The notes beneath the pieces are model-generated. The model had not been told where the DNA came from, did not search any database, and saw nothing but the letters and a program-made list of their open reading frames with translations. This document shows positions 1-5,935 of a stretch of 5,935 bases of DNA, piece after piece. Position numbers and translations under genes: made by a program. Numbering within the stretch: position 1 is the stretch's first letter; each line of letters begins with the position of its first letter. Source of the stretch: Anaerorudis sp964444915 (GTDB taxonomy: Bacteria; Bacteroidota; Bacteroidia; Bacteroidales; Dysgonomonadaceae); NCBI GenBank assembly GCA_964444915.1, contig CAYUIY010000100.1:1-5935 (forward strand), read 5' to 3'.

Positions 1-54
1 ATAAACCTCCATAGTGGACTTGCACCACCAAGTTATTTACCATGCACGGCACAC
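1..54 (-). mobile_element. 5' end of a group II intron (IIC-like), truncated by the window edge
   Basis: Read on the minus strand, this stretch begins at position 54 with GTGTGCC, fitting the group II 5' boundary consensus GUGYG. It continues with GCATGG and then a hairpin of GTGG (28-25), loop TGCAAGT (24-18) and CCAC (17-14), followed by GGAGG. From memory, the same order (GUGUGCC, GCAUGG, a G-rich hairpin with an AGUCC-type loop, then AAGG) opens the group IIC intron of Oceanobacillus iheyensis. The intron has the same orientation as dnaK and starts exactly after the T-tract of the dnaK terminator, the site type that IIC introns are known to use. The reverse transcriptase/maturase gene, catalytic domain V and 3' end would lie to the left, outside the window. 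Only 54 nt are visible, so an inactive fragment is possible. The similarity is recalled by eye, not aligned. Confidence 0.7.
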
Positions 55-90
55 AAAAAAATCCCTGTGAAAATCGCATTCACAGGGATT
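55..90 (-). terminator. Intrinsic terminator of dnaK
   Basis: On the minus strand, AATCCCTGTGAA (90-79) pairs perfectly with TTCACAGGGATT (71-60) across a 7-nt loop (78-72). This gives a 12-bp stem. A run of seven T follows (complement of A at 61-55, the first two also in the stem). The stem starts 32 nt after the dnaK stop codon. The T-run is only on the minus-strand side, so the terminator serves dnaK. The T-tract is directly joined to the putative intron start at position 54. Confidence 0.92.
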
Positions 91-122
91 AATCTATTTA
101 TCATAGTGGTTTGTTGTGAAGA

Positions 123-2039
123 TTACTTCACTTCTTCAAAATCGACATCCGTGACATCTTCACCACCTTTGTCGCTGTCGTCTCCTTGCTGTGGACCGCT
201 CTGCGTATCCCCTGCCGCTCCGGCACCTGCACCTGCACTGGTCGCATTATATATTTCTTGCGAAGCTGCATGGAAAGCAGTATTCAATTCATTGATAGCC
301 TTGTCTATTTCTTCCACATTCTGTGCTTTGTGAGCCTCTTTCAGTTTGTTGAGAGCAGCTTCGATTGGACCTTTCTTGTCGGCAGGAATCTTATCGCCCA
401 GCTCTTTTAACTGTTTCTCTGTCTGGAAAATCATCGCATCGGCCTGATTCAGCTTGTCCACACGCTCTCTCTCTTTCCTGTCGGCTTCGGCATGTGCAGC
501 AGCTTCTTCTTTCATCCGCTTGATTTCTTCTTCAGTCAGACCCGAAGATGCTTCAATGCGGATATGCTGTTCTTTACCCGTAGCCTTATCTTTGGCCGTT
601 ACATTCAAGATACCGTTTGCATCGATATCGAAGGTAACTTCAATCTGAGGCACTCCACGCGGTGCGGGCGGTATTCCGTCGAGCGTAAACACGCCAATGA
701 GTTTGTTGTCGCGAGCCATGGGTCGCTCACCCTGCAACACATTGATCTGTACCGACGTTTGATTATCGGAAGCAGTGGAGAAAATTTCGCTCTTGCGGGT
801 AGGTATGGTTGTATTTGCTTCAATCAGCTTGGTCATTACACCACCCAGCGTTTCGATACCCAGCGAAAGCGGAGTAACATCGAGCAACAATACGTCTTTG
901 ATTTCACCCGACAAAATGGCACCTTGAATGGCAGCACCGATAGCAACAACCTCATCGGGGTTAACACCCTTGTGGGGAGCTTTACCGAAAAATTTCTCTA
1001 CCAGCGCCTGAACAGCCGGGATACGGGTTGACCCCCCTACCAATATAACTTCGTCAATATCGGATGCATTTAAACCGGCATCTTTCAATGCGGTTGTGCA
1101 CGGTTCCAAACATCTTTGCAACAGATCGTCAATCAGCTGTTCAAATTTAGCCCGTGTAAGCGTTTTTACCAAGTGTTTGGGAATTCCGTCAACCGGCATG
1201 ATATACGGCAGATTGATTTCCGTGGTTGTAGTGCTCGACAGTTCAATTTTGGCTTTTTCGGCAGCCTCTTTCAAACGTTGCAGAGCCATCGGATCTTTGC
1301 GCAAATCGATGCCTTCTTCTTTCAGAAAATCTTCTGCCAGCCAGTTGATGATGCGCTGGTCAAAATCGTCACCTCCCAGATGAGTATCACCATTGGTAGA
1401 TTTCACTTCGAAAACGCCGTCTCCCAATTCAAGAATGGAAATATCGAACGTACCTCCACCCAAATCGAATACGGCAATTTTCAGATCTTTACTCTTTTTG
1501 TCCAAACCATAAGCCAATGCAGCGGCGGTAGGTTCGTTTACAATACGACGTACGTTCAATCCTGCAATCTCGCCCGCCTCTTTGGTAGCTTGACGCTGTG
1601 AGTCGTTAAAATACGCAGGCACTGTAATCACCGCATCGGTAATCTTTGTTCCCAAATAATCTTCGGCTGTCTGCCTCATTTTCTGAAGAATCATAGCCGA
1701 AATTTCCTGAGGTGTGTATAAATGCCCATCGATATCTACACGAGGAGTATTATTCTCACCTCTGACTACCTTGTAGGGTACCTGCGAAATTTCGTTCTGC
1801 ACCTCATCGTACTTGCGACCCATAAAACGTTTGATAGACGAAACCGTTCTTGTCGGGTTTATAATAGCCTGACGTTTTGCAGGATCGCCTACTTTTCGCT
1901 CTCCGTTATCCAAAAATGCTACTACCGAAGGCGTTGTTCGTTTCCCTTCGTTGTTGGGAATAACAACAGGATCATTCCCCTCCATTACTGCAACACAGGA
2001 ATTCGTTGTGCCTAAGTCTATTCCAATTATCTTTCCCAT
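123..2039 (-). CDS. dnaK: Molecular chaperone DnaK (Hsp70)
   Basis: Cytosolic ATP-driven chaperone that binds exposed hydrophobic segments of unfolded proteins and works with DnaJ and GrpE. The 638-residue product is full length for the family. The nucleotide-binding domain shows the phosphate-1 motif IDLGTTNS (7-14) followed by the conserved Cys15, catalytic Lys70, NEPTAAALAYG (168-178), phosphate-2 motif DLGGGTFD (192-199, Thr197 equivalent to E. coli Thr199) and the adenosine motif VILVGGSTRIP (331-341). The hydrophobic interdomain linker is VLLLD (383-387). The substrate-binding beta domain follows, then the helical lid from about 505, a Gly/Ala-rich tail (602-610) and the acidic C-terminal end DVDFEEVK. 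The start at 2039 gives the standard MGKIIGIDLG N-terminus. The leader is A/T-rich with no Shine-Dalgarno sequence, normal for Bacteroidetes. The gene stands alone, with no grpE or dnaJ adjacent in the window. No CIRCE element is visible upstream. Confidence 0.99.
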   Translation of the reverse strand: MGKIIGIDLGTTNSCVAVMEGNDPVVIPNNEGKRTTPSVVAFLDNGERKVGDPAKRQAIINPTRTVSSIKRFMGRKYDEVQNEISQVPYKVVRGENNTPRVDIDGHLYTPQEISAMILQKMRQTAEDYLGTKITDAVITVPAYFNDSQRQATKEAGEIAGLNVRRIVNEPTAAALAYGLDKKSKDLKIAVFDLGGGTFDISILELGDGVFEVKSTNGDTHLGGDDFDQRIINWLAEDFLKEEGIDLRKDPMALQRLKEAAEKAKIELSSTTTTEINLPYIMPVDGIPKHLVKTLTRAKFEQLIDDLLQRCLEPCTTALKDAGLNASDIDEVILVGGSTRIPAVQALVEKFFGKAPHKGVNPDEVVAIGAAIQGAILSGEIKDVLLLDVTPLSLGIETLGGVMTKLIEANTTIPTRKSEIFSTASDNQTSVQINVLQGERPMARDNKLIGVFTLDGIPPAPRGVPQIEVTFDIDANGILNVTAKDKATGKEQHIRIEASSGLTEEEIKRMKEEAAAHAEADRKERERVDKLNQADAMIFQTEKQLKELGDKIPADKKGPIEAALNKLKEAHKAQNVEEIDKAINELNTAFHAASQEIYNATSAGAGAGAAGDTQSGPQQGDDSDKGGEDVTDVDFEEVK

Positions 2040-2076
2040 AATTAATATTTTATTTTAAATTGATTCTGTTTTTGTT

Positions 2077-2107
2077 CCAATCTATCTTTCTCAAATGATA
2101 TGCCAAA
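2077..2107 (-). promoter_or_regulatory. Bacteroidetes-type promoter for dnaK
   Basis: On the minus strand there is a -33 box TTTG (2107-2104), a 19-bp spacer and a -7 box TAGATTGG (2084-2077). The -7 box matches the Bacteroidetes consensus TAnnTTTG except for one T-to-G change. Spacing of 19-21 bp is expected for the housekeeping sigma factor of this phylum. Transcription would start near 2070, leaving an A/T-rich leader of about 30 nt before the dnaK ATG. This is a sequence match only. No heat-shock-specific operator is recognised. Confidence 0.6.
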
Positions 2108-2129
2108 CCCGGAATTGATAGTTTTTTAT

Positions 2130-2140
2130 GACATAATGTC
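2130..2140. repeat. Short palindrome in the divergent promoter region
   Basis: GACAT-A-ATGTC forms a perfect 5-bp inverted repeat around one central base. It lies just upstream of the dnaK -33 box and about 70 bp upstream of the -7 box of the rightward operon. The position would suit a dimeric regulator's operator, but a palindrome this short can arise by chance in A/T-rich DNA. No regulator gene is in the window. Confidence 0.25.
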
Positions 2141-2212
2141 GGATTTAAAGAATTTTTTAATTTCACGATGCCTTCCTTTTTTTGATTTTTATTCTTTATT
2201 GCCAAAAATAAC

Positions 2213-2220
2213 TATCTTTG
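2213..2220 (+). promoter_or_regulatory. -7 promoter element for the DUF4301/MFS operon
   Basis: TATCTTTG is an exact match to the Bacteroidetes -7 consensus TAnnTTTG. It lies 23 bp before the chosen ATG at 2244, predicting a leader of under 20 nt. No clear TTTG box is found at the expected 19-21 bp upstream; that region is a T-rich tract instead. The element supports the downstream start, because the reading-frame extension upstream to 2100 would run across the promoter. Confidence 0.5.
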
Positions 2221-2243
2221 AATATATAAAATCTGTTAGCGTT

Positions 2244-3764
2244 ATGTTTACACACGAAGATTTGCTTCAATTAAAAGAAATGGGGCTCTCTGAAGAAGAG
2301 GTGCTCACGCAATTAAAATATTTTAAAGAAGGATTTCCTCCTCTGTCTATTGTATCGGCAGCTTCTGTCGGAAACGGGATCATGCGTATTCCCCAAGAAG
2401 ATGAAACGGCTTATATCGATGCGTGGAAACAGTACCGAAAAAACGACTGCACCATCGTGAAATTCGTGCCTGCATCGGGTGCTGCCAGTCGCATGTTTAA
2501 AGATTTGTTTGCTTTTCTCGATGCCGATTACGATGGACCGCACACGGATTTCGAGAAGAAGTTTTTTGCAGAAATCGAGAAATTCGCTTTTTTTGACGAG
2601 CTGAACGCCTTATGTGAAAAAAATTACGGGAAAAATATCGAGAAGCTGAAAGCCGATGGAGAATACAAAACCATTGTACGTATGCTGCTTTTGCCCGAAG
2701 GGATGAACTACGGCAATTTGCCCAAAGGGCTGCTGTTGTTTCACAAATACCCCGATGGAAATTGCACGCCGGTGGAGGAACATATGGTAGAAAGTTCGTA
2801 TTATGCCAAAGACAATAAGGAAAGAGCCATCCTCCATTTTACGGTTTCTCCGCAACACAAACCGCTGTTCGAAAAGCTGACAGCCGAAAAAAGTCCGCTG
2901 TACGAACAGCGATTAAACGTATGTTACGACATATCTTTCAGCATCCAGAAACCTTCTACCAATACCATTGCCGTCGATATGAACAACGAGCCTTTCCGCG
3001 ACGAAAACGGTCGTCTGGTTTTCCGTCCGGGTGGTCACGGTGCGCTCATCGAAAACCTCAACGCTATTGATGCCGACATCATTTTCATCAAAAACATCGA
3101 TAATGTTGTCCCCGACAGGCTGAAAGAAAACGAAGCCCGCTACAAAAAACTGCTCGCCGGTGTGTTGGTGAAAATGCAGGAACGTGCTTTTCGTTACATG
3201 GAAAAATTGGAATCGGGCGACGCAACGACTGACGATTTGTCGGAAATGCTGCGTTTTACCGAAAACGAACTCTGCATTCGCCACGACGGTAAACATTTCG
3301 AGTCGGACAACGACCTGCGCGATTATTTGCTGCGCAAGCTCAACCGGCCTTTTCGCGTGTGCGGGATGGTGAAAAATGTGGGCGAACCGGGCGGTGGTCC
3401 GTTCATCGTCAAAAATCCCGACGGTACCGCCTCGCCGCAGATTTTGGAAAGCTCGCAAATTAACCCCGACGATCCCGTTGCCATGAATGCTTTTCGTAAC
3501 GGCACGCATTTCAATCCGGTAGATCTGGTTTGCAGCGTAAAAAACCACAAGGGCGAGAAATACCATTTGCCCAACTATGTTGATCGCAACACCGGCTTCA
3601 TCTCCATAAAGTCGAAAAACGGCCGCGAGCTGAAAGCGCTGGAGCATCCCGGCCTCTGGAACGGAGGAATGAGCGACTGGAACACCGTTTTTGTGGAAGT
3701 GCCCATCAGCACCTTCAATCCGGTTAAAACGGTGATTGATCTTCTGCGTCCCGAACACCAATAA
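2244..3764 (+). CDS. DUF4301 family protein, possible nucleotidyltransferase-fold enzyme
   Basis: 506 residues, a typical length for the DUF4301 family of Bacteroidetes, whose function is not established. The sequence begins MFTHEDLLQL and carries the family hallmark VPASGAASRMFK (75-86). Other blocks are LPKGLLLFHKY (159-169), TPVEEHMVES (175-184), FRPGGHGALIENL (260-272), KNIDNVVPD (283-291), GEPGGGPF (380-387) and FNPVDLVC (423-430). Their order resembles UDP-sugar pyrophosphorylases: a Gly-rich loop ending in S/T-R-M, a PKG/Lys block, a PGG-x-G block and an x-DN-V metal/sugar site. A nucleotide-sugar or NTP-transferase-like activity is therefore my inference. No signal peptide or membrane segment is seen, so it is probably cytosolic. 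The frame is open upstream to an ATG at 2100, but that start would cross the dnaK promoter and the -7 box and would add a low-complexity, Phe-rich stretch; 2244 is preferred. The MFS gene follows after 20 bp. Confidence 0.9.
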   Translation: MFTHEDLLQLKEMGLSEEEVLTQLKYFKEGFPPLSIVSAASVGNGIMRIPQEDETAYIDAWKQYRKNDCTIVKFVPASGAASRMFKDLFAFLDADYDGPHTDFEKKFFAEIEKFAFFDELNALCEKNYGKNIEKLKADGEYKTIVRMLLLPEGMNYGNLPKGLLLFHKYPDGNCTPVEEHMVESSYYAKDNKERAILHFTVSPQHKPLFEKLTAEKSPLYEQRLNVCYDISFSIQKPSTNTIAVDMNNEPFRDENGRLVFRPGGHGALIENLNAIDADIIFIKNIDNVVPDRLKENEARYKKLLAGVLVKMQERAFRYMEKLESGDATTDDLSEMLRFTENELCIRHDGKHFESDNDLRDYLLRKLNRPFRVCGMVKNVGEPGGGPFIVKNPDGTASPQILESSQINPDDPVAMNAFRNGTHFNPVDLVCSVKNHKGEKYHLPNYVDRNTGFISIKSKNGRELKALEHPGLWNGGMSDWNTVFVEVPISTFNPVKTVIDLLRPEHQ

Positions 3765-3784
3765 TAAAGCATCAAACCGGGAGA

Positions 3785-4966
3785 ATGAACAAAAAAGCTT
3801 CACAGGAGCGAACCAATGCCCTTAGATTTATCATTTTGATGGGGATAGTAAGCCTCTTGGGAGATGTCGTATATGAAGGAGCCCGAGGTGTCACCGGTCC
3901 CTACCTGGCTCTGCTGGGAGCAAGCGCAACAATGGTTGGATTAATCGGCGGACTGGGTGAGTTCATCGGCTATGCACTTCGACTTTTTTCCGGTTTCATT
4001 GCCGACCGTACCAAAGCATACTGGCTCTTTACCTTCATTGGTTACGGGCTGCTCATCGCCATCCCTCTTCTCGCTTTTACTAACAGTTGGCAGGTGGCAG
4101 TGCTGCTTATCGTTTTGGAAAGAGTCGGCAAGGCCTTTCGTTCACCCGCTCGCGATACCATTCTCTCCTACGCCACAAAAGAAGTGGGGAGAGGATTCGG
4201 TTTTGGTCTCCATGAAGCATTAGATCAAATCGGTGCCATCATCGGTCCCCTCATCTTTTCCGTAATCCTCTTCGCCGGAGGCAACTATCGCACGGGTTTT
4301 TCCGTCCTGTGGATACCGGCACTGATGGTAATAGGTATTCTCCGGATAGCCAAAAACCGGTTACCTCACCCCGAAAAATTGGAAAGTGAACAAGAAGCCG
4401 GCGCAAAAAACAACCCCATTTTTTCAAAGATTTTTATTCTTTACTCGTTATTTACTTTCTTTGCCGTAGCCGGATTTGCCAATTTCCCGCTCATTTCCTA
4501 CCACCTTAAAATAAAGGCTATCGTGAGCGATGTCCAAATCCCTGCCCTGTTTGCTTTAGCTATGGGGGTTGATGCTCTAACGGCATTAATAATAGGAAAG
4601 GCTTACGACCGTGTGGGATTAAAAACGCTGATGATCATCCCTCTCTTTTCGGTTTTCATCCCTTTTTTAACTTTCAGCAACATGCTCGTTTTCGTGATTA
4701 TCGGGATCATTTTATGGGGAATTGTTCTGGGTGTTCATGAAACGATCATGAGGGCAGCTGTTGCCGACCTCACCGCGATAAGTCGTCGGGGATCGGCTTA
4801 TGGAATTTTCAACACCATCTACGGACTCTCATGGATGTTGGGAGGTGCCTTCATGGGAATGCTTTACGAACATTCGGTTTTTTCTTTGATTTTACTGGCA
4901 GCCCTGTTCGAGGTGATCGCGATCCCCTTTTTCCTAATTTTGACAAAAGAACTCAAGGCCCGCTGA
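3785..4966 (+). CDS. Major facilitator superfamily (MFS) transporter
   Basis: Inner-membrane secondary transporter of 393 residues with two pseudo-symmetrical six-helix halves. Hydrophobic segments lie at roughly 13-30, 38-57, 60-74, 80-98, 103-113, 147-165 and 172-187, then 216-238, 252-271, 280-297, 300-318, 338-360 and 364-386. A hydrophilic central loop (190-212) divides the halves. The loop 2-3 motif A is GFIADRTK (70-77), with a counterpart GKAYDRVG (271-278) in the second half. ERVGKAFRSPARD (112-124) and the N-terminal YEGARGVTGPYLALLGAS (30-47) are strongly conserved-looking blocks of a particular MFS subfamily, but the substrate cannot be read from sequence. The start at 3785 keeps the first helix intact; GGGAG at 3779-3783 is too close to act as a normal ribosome site. 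The gene lies 20 bp after the DUF4301 gene and is probably co-transcribed with it. No convincing terminator follows it. Confidence 0.93.
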   Translation: MNKKASQERTNALRFIILMGIVSLLGDVVYEGARGVTGPYLALLGASATMVGLIGGLGEFIGYALRLFSGFIADRTKAYWLFTFIGYGLLIAIPLLAFTNSWQVAVLLIVLERVGKAFRSPARDTILSYATKEVGRGFGFGLHEALDQIGAIIGPLIFSVILFAGGNYRTGFSVLWIPALMVIGILRIAKNRLPHPEKLESEQEAGAKNNPIFSKIFILYSLFTFFAVAGFANFPLISYHLKIKAIVSDVQIPALFALAMGVDALTALIIGKAYDRVGLKTLMIIPLFSVFIPFLTFSNMLVFVIIGIILWGIVLGVHETIMRAAVADLTAISRRGSAYGIFNTIYGLSWMLGGAFMGMLYEHSVFSLILLAALFEVIAIPFFLILTKELKAR

Positions 4967-5246
4967 AACCACTTCCGGCAAAGGCACTATCCGAATCGAA
5001 TTAAGAAATTAGATAGCATGCCTCAACGCCCTCCGCCAAACAGATATCACCGTTCTGCCAAAACAAACGGAAGCCGGAAATCCCTCTAAATACCCTGAAA
5101 TTAACGCGCAAATTTATTGCATAAATTCGTTCATAAAGAGACTAAAGAGCGTATTTTTTTGCTATATTTGTAGAAAGCGTGTGCAAAAACACTGCCTTTA
5201 TAGATTATATAATACAAGAGCAAAAACAATTAAACAATATGCAACA
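4967..5246. other. Intergenic spacer, no gene recognised
   Basis: This 280-bp gap has no plausible coding region. It contains a 7-bp inverted repeat, TTCCGGC (4973-4979) and GCCGGAA (5073-5079), with 93 bp between the arms. It also holds an A/T-rich stretch from about 5096, a promoter element at 5163 and an AT-only palindrome ATTATATAAT (5204-5213) in the leader of the lipoprotein gene. No tRNA-like or known riboswitch structure was seen. Confidence 0.6.
5163..5170 (+). promoter_or_regulatory. -7 promoter element for the lipoprotein gene
   Basis: TATATTTG exactly matches the Bacteroidetes -7 consensus TAnnTTTG. No good TTTG box is present 19-21 bp upstream. Transcription would start near 5177, giving a leader of about 70 nt before the ATG at 5247. 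This element implies that the lipoprotein gene is transcribed separately from the MFS gene. Confidence 0.5.
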
Positions 5247-5720
5247 ATGACAACGAACAAAACCACCGAAAAAATAAGGATTGCCAATTTCATTAAAGCC
5301 GTACTCTTGCTGGCTTTAACGATCGGAATGCCTTTAACGGGCTGCAAAACCACCAGAAAAGCAGAAAGCACTGCACAACAGCCACCCAAAGTGAAACTGA
5401 TGAAAAACAATGCCGAAGAAGAGAAAGATTCTGTGGAATACGAATTAATCGTACTCGATCCAAGATTCGAATCTTGGTTGGCAACCCAACCTTCCCCACA
5501 TTTTTACTCGCAGCAATATTACGAAACCTGGAACCAACTCTACGTAAGCGAATGGAACCACCGCCACAACAATCCGCTGCGCTACGGAAGTTTTTACGCA
5601 ACCTATATCGACTACGACCCCAATATCGATTACGGTTTGGAACTCAATTACCGTTTGTATTACTATTTCCGGTTCATAGAAGATGAATACGGCATCGTGC
5701 TCGTTCCGCGAGGCAGATAA
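5247..5720 (+). CDS. Small lipoprotein, DUF6146-like
   Basis: 157 residues with a lipoprotein signal peptide: a basic N-terminus, a hydrophobic stretch (about 16-30) and the lipobox LTGC with the acylated cysteine at 33. A polar Lys/Glu/Gln-rich linker follows (34-62). The mature domain is rich in aromatic residues, with blocks YELIVLDPRFESWL (65-78), YYETWNQLYVSEWN (91-104), NPLRYGSFY (109-117), DYDPNIDYGLELNYRLYYYF (122-141) and YGIVLVPRG (148-156). I recognise this as the DUF6146 type found in Bacteroidetes; no function is known. There is no acidic export signal directly after Cys33 (the sequence is KTTRKAES), so it may face the periplasm rather than the outside. An in-frame ATG at 5181 would place 22 extra polar residues before the signal peptide and is rejected. 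The gene appears monocistronic. Confidence 0.85.
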   Translation: MTTNKTTEKIRIANFIKAVLLLALTIGMPLTGCKTTRKAESTAQQPPKVKLMKNNAEEEKDSVEYELIVLDPRFESWLATQPSPHFYSQQYYETWNQLYVSEWNHRHNNPLRYGSFYATYIDYDPNIDYGLELNYRLYYYFRFIEDEYGIVLVPRGR

Positions 5721-5737
5721 AAAACCATTAGATTGCT

Positions 5738-5929
5738 ATTTTCCTGCTTTCTCGACATCAAGTTCGATATTGAAACATTTTTGCCTCCTTTCTCGTACAA
5801 ATTTGGGTGTCGCGGCAATTTTTGTCCCTTCCTTATAGGCCCCTAATTTAACGTTGCCAAAATTTTTTTCCTCCCTGCCGCACATCTGTTTTAGGATTGT
5901 GGGAAGTTTTTGTTTCCGTCCTCACTTCT
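5738..5929. repeat. Degenerate tandem motif, period about 42 bp
   Basis: Five copies of a pyrimidine-rich motif of the form (A/G)TTTTnnCCTnCTTTCTC start at about 5738, 5777, 5818, 5862 and 5906, with spacings of 39, 41, 44 and 44 bp. Copies 1 and 2 share CCT(G/C)CTTTCTCG; the later copies are looser (TTTTTGTCCCTTCC, TTTTTTTCCTCCC, TTTTTGTTTCCGTCC). The sequence between the motifs is not conserved by eye. The spacings are not multiples of three, so this is not coding. It could be a decayed repeat array or compositional bias of a T/C-rich strand. The array may continue beyond the right edge. No other feature and no clear terminator were found in the last 215 bp. Confidence 0.35.
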
Positions 5930-5935
5930 ATTTAA

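Noticed and set aside
1..54. Possible tRNA or insertion sequence end
   Set aside because: No tRNA arms can be folded and no terminal inverted repeat is seen. The minus-strand group II intron start explains the sequence better.
492..1031. 179-residue open frame on the plus strand inside dnaK
   Set aside because: It is antisense to a fully conserved part of dnaK and shows no domain, so it is a shadow.
2100..2243. 48-residue N-terminal extension of the DUF4301 protein
   Set aside because: It would start within the dnaK promoter and cross the -7 box at 2213. It is Phe/Leu-rich without family features, and the family N-terminus MFTxxDL fits the ATG at 2244.
2913..3803. 296-residue open frame on the minus strand
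   Set aside because: It lies antisense to the DUF4301 gene, which has clear family motifs. The translation shows no recognisable domain and looks like a codon-bias shadow.
5018..5089. 23-codon basic ORF (MPQRPPPNRYHRSAK...) after the MFS gene
   Set aside because: Too short, with no promoter or conserved feature visible; likely a chance frame in the spacer.
5758..5792. Minus-strand GAAAGGAGG followed by the ATG of a six-codon ORF (MFQYRT)
   Set aside because: It looks like a strong ribosome site, but the peptide ends after six codons, nothing follows it on that strand, and the purine run is part of the repeated T/C motif read backwards.
5814..5870. GGCAA/TTGCC arms followed by a T-run as a terminator for the lipoprotein gene
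   Set aside because: The stem is only 5 bp with a 35-nt loop, too weak to call an intrinsic terminator.

Overview
The window looks like chromosomal DNA of a member of the Bacteroidales, probably near Dysgonomonadaceae/Porphyromonadaceae. Three things point there: the gene content (a stand-alone dnaK, a DUF4301 protein and a small DUF6146-type lipoprotein), A-rich gene leaders without Shine-Dalgarno sequences, and promoter elements of the Bacteroidetes type (-7 TAnnTTTG, -33 TTTG). The family-level placement is inference.

Layout from left to right. Positions 1-54, read on the minus strand, match the 5' end of a group II intron of the bacterial IIC class (GTGTG start, GCATGG, then a GTGG/CCAC hairpin). 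The body of the intron lies outside the window. It abuts the T-tract of a strong intrinsic terminator (55-90) that ends the dnaK transcript. dnaK (123-2039, minus) is complete and encodes a full-length Hsp70 chaperone of 638 residues. A 204-bp divergent region (2040-2243) carries a good dnaK promoter and a -7 element for the rightward genes.

Rightward, a DUF4301 protein (2244-3764, 506 aa) is followed after 20 bp by a 12-helix-type MFS transporter (3785-4966), a likely two-gene operon. The DUF4301 protein carries motifs resembling UDP-sugar pyrophosphorylases, so it may be a nucleotidyltransferase-fold enzyme. A 280-bp spacer with one -7 promoter element leads to a small lipoprotein gene (5247-5720, DUF6146-like). 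The last 215 bp have no gene but contain a degenerate pyrimidine-rich motif recurring about every 42 bp.

Functionally, dnaK is housekeeping and heat-shock proteostasis. The DUF4301/MFS pair may work together on an unknown small molecule. The lipoprotein is uncharacterised. The most notable items are the intron insertion directly behind the dnaK terminator, which fits the known target preference of IIC introns, and the nucleotidyltransferase-like signature in DUF4301.
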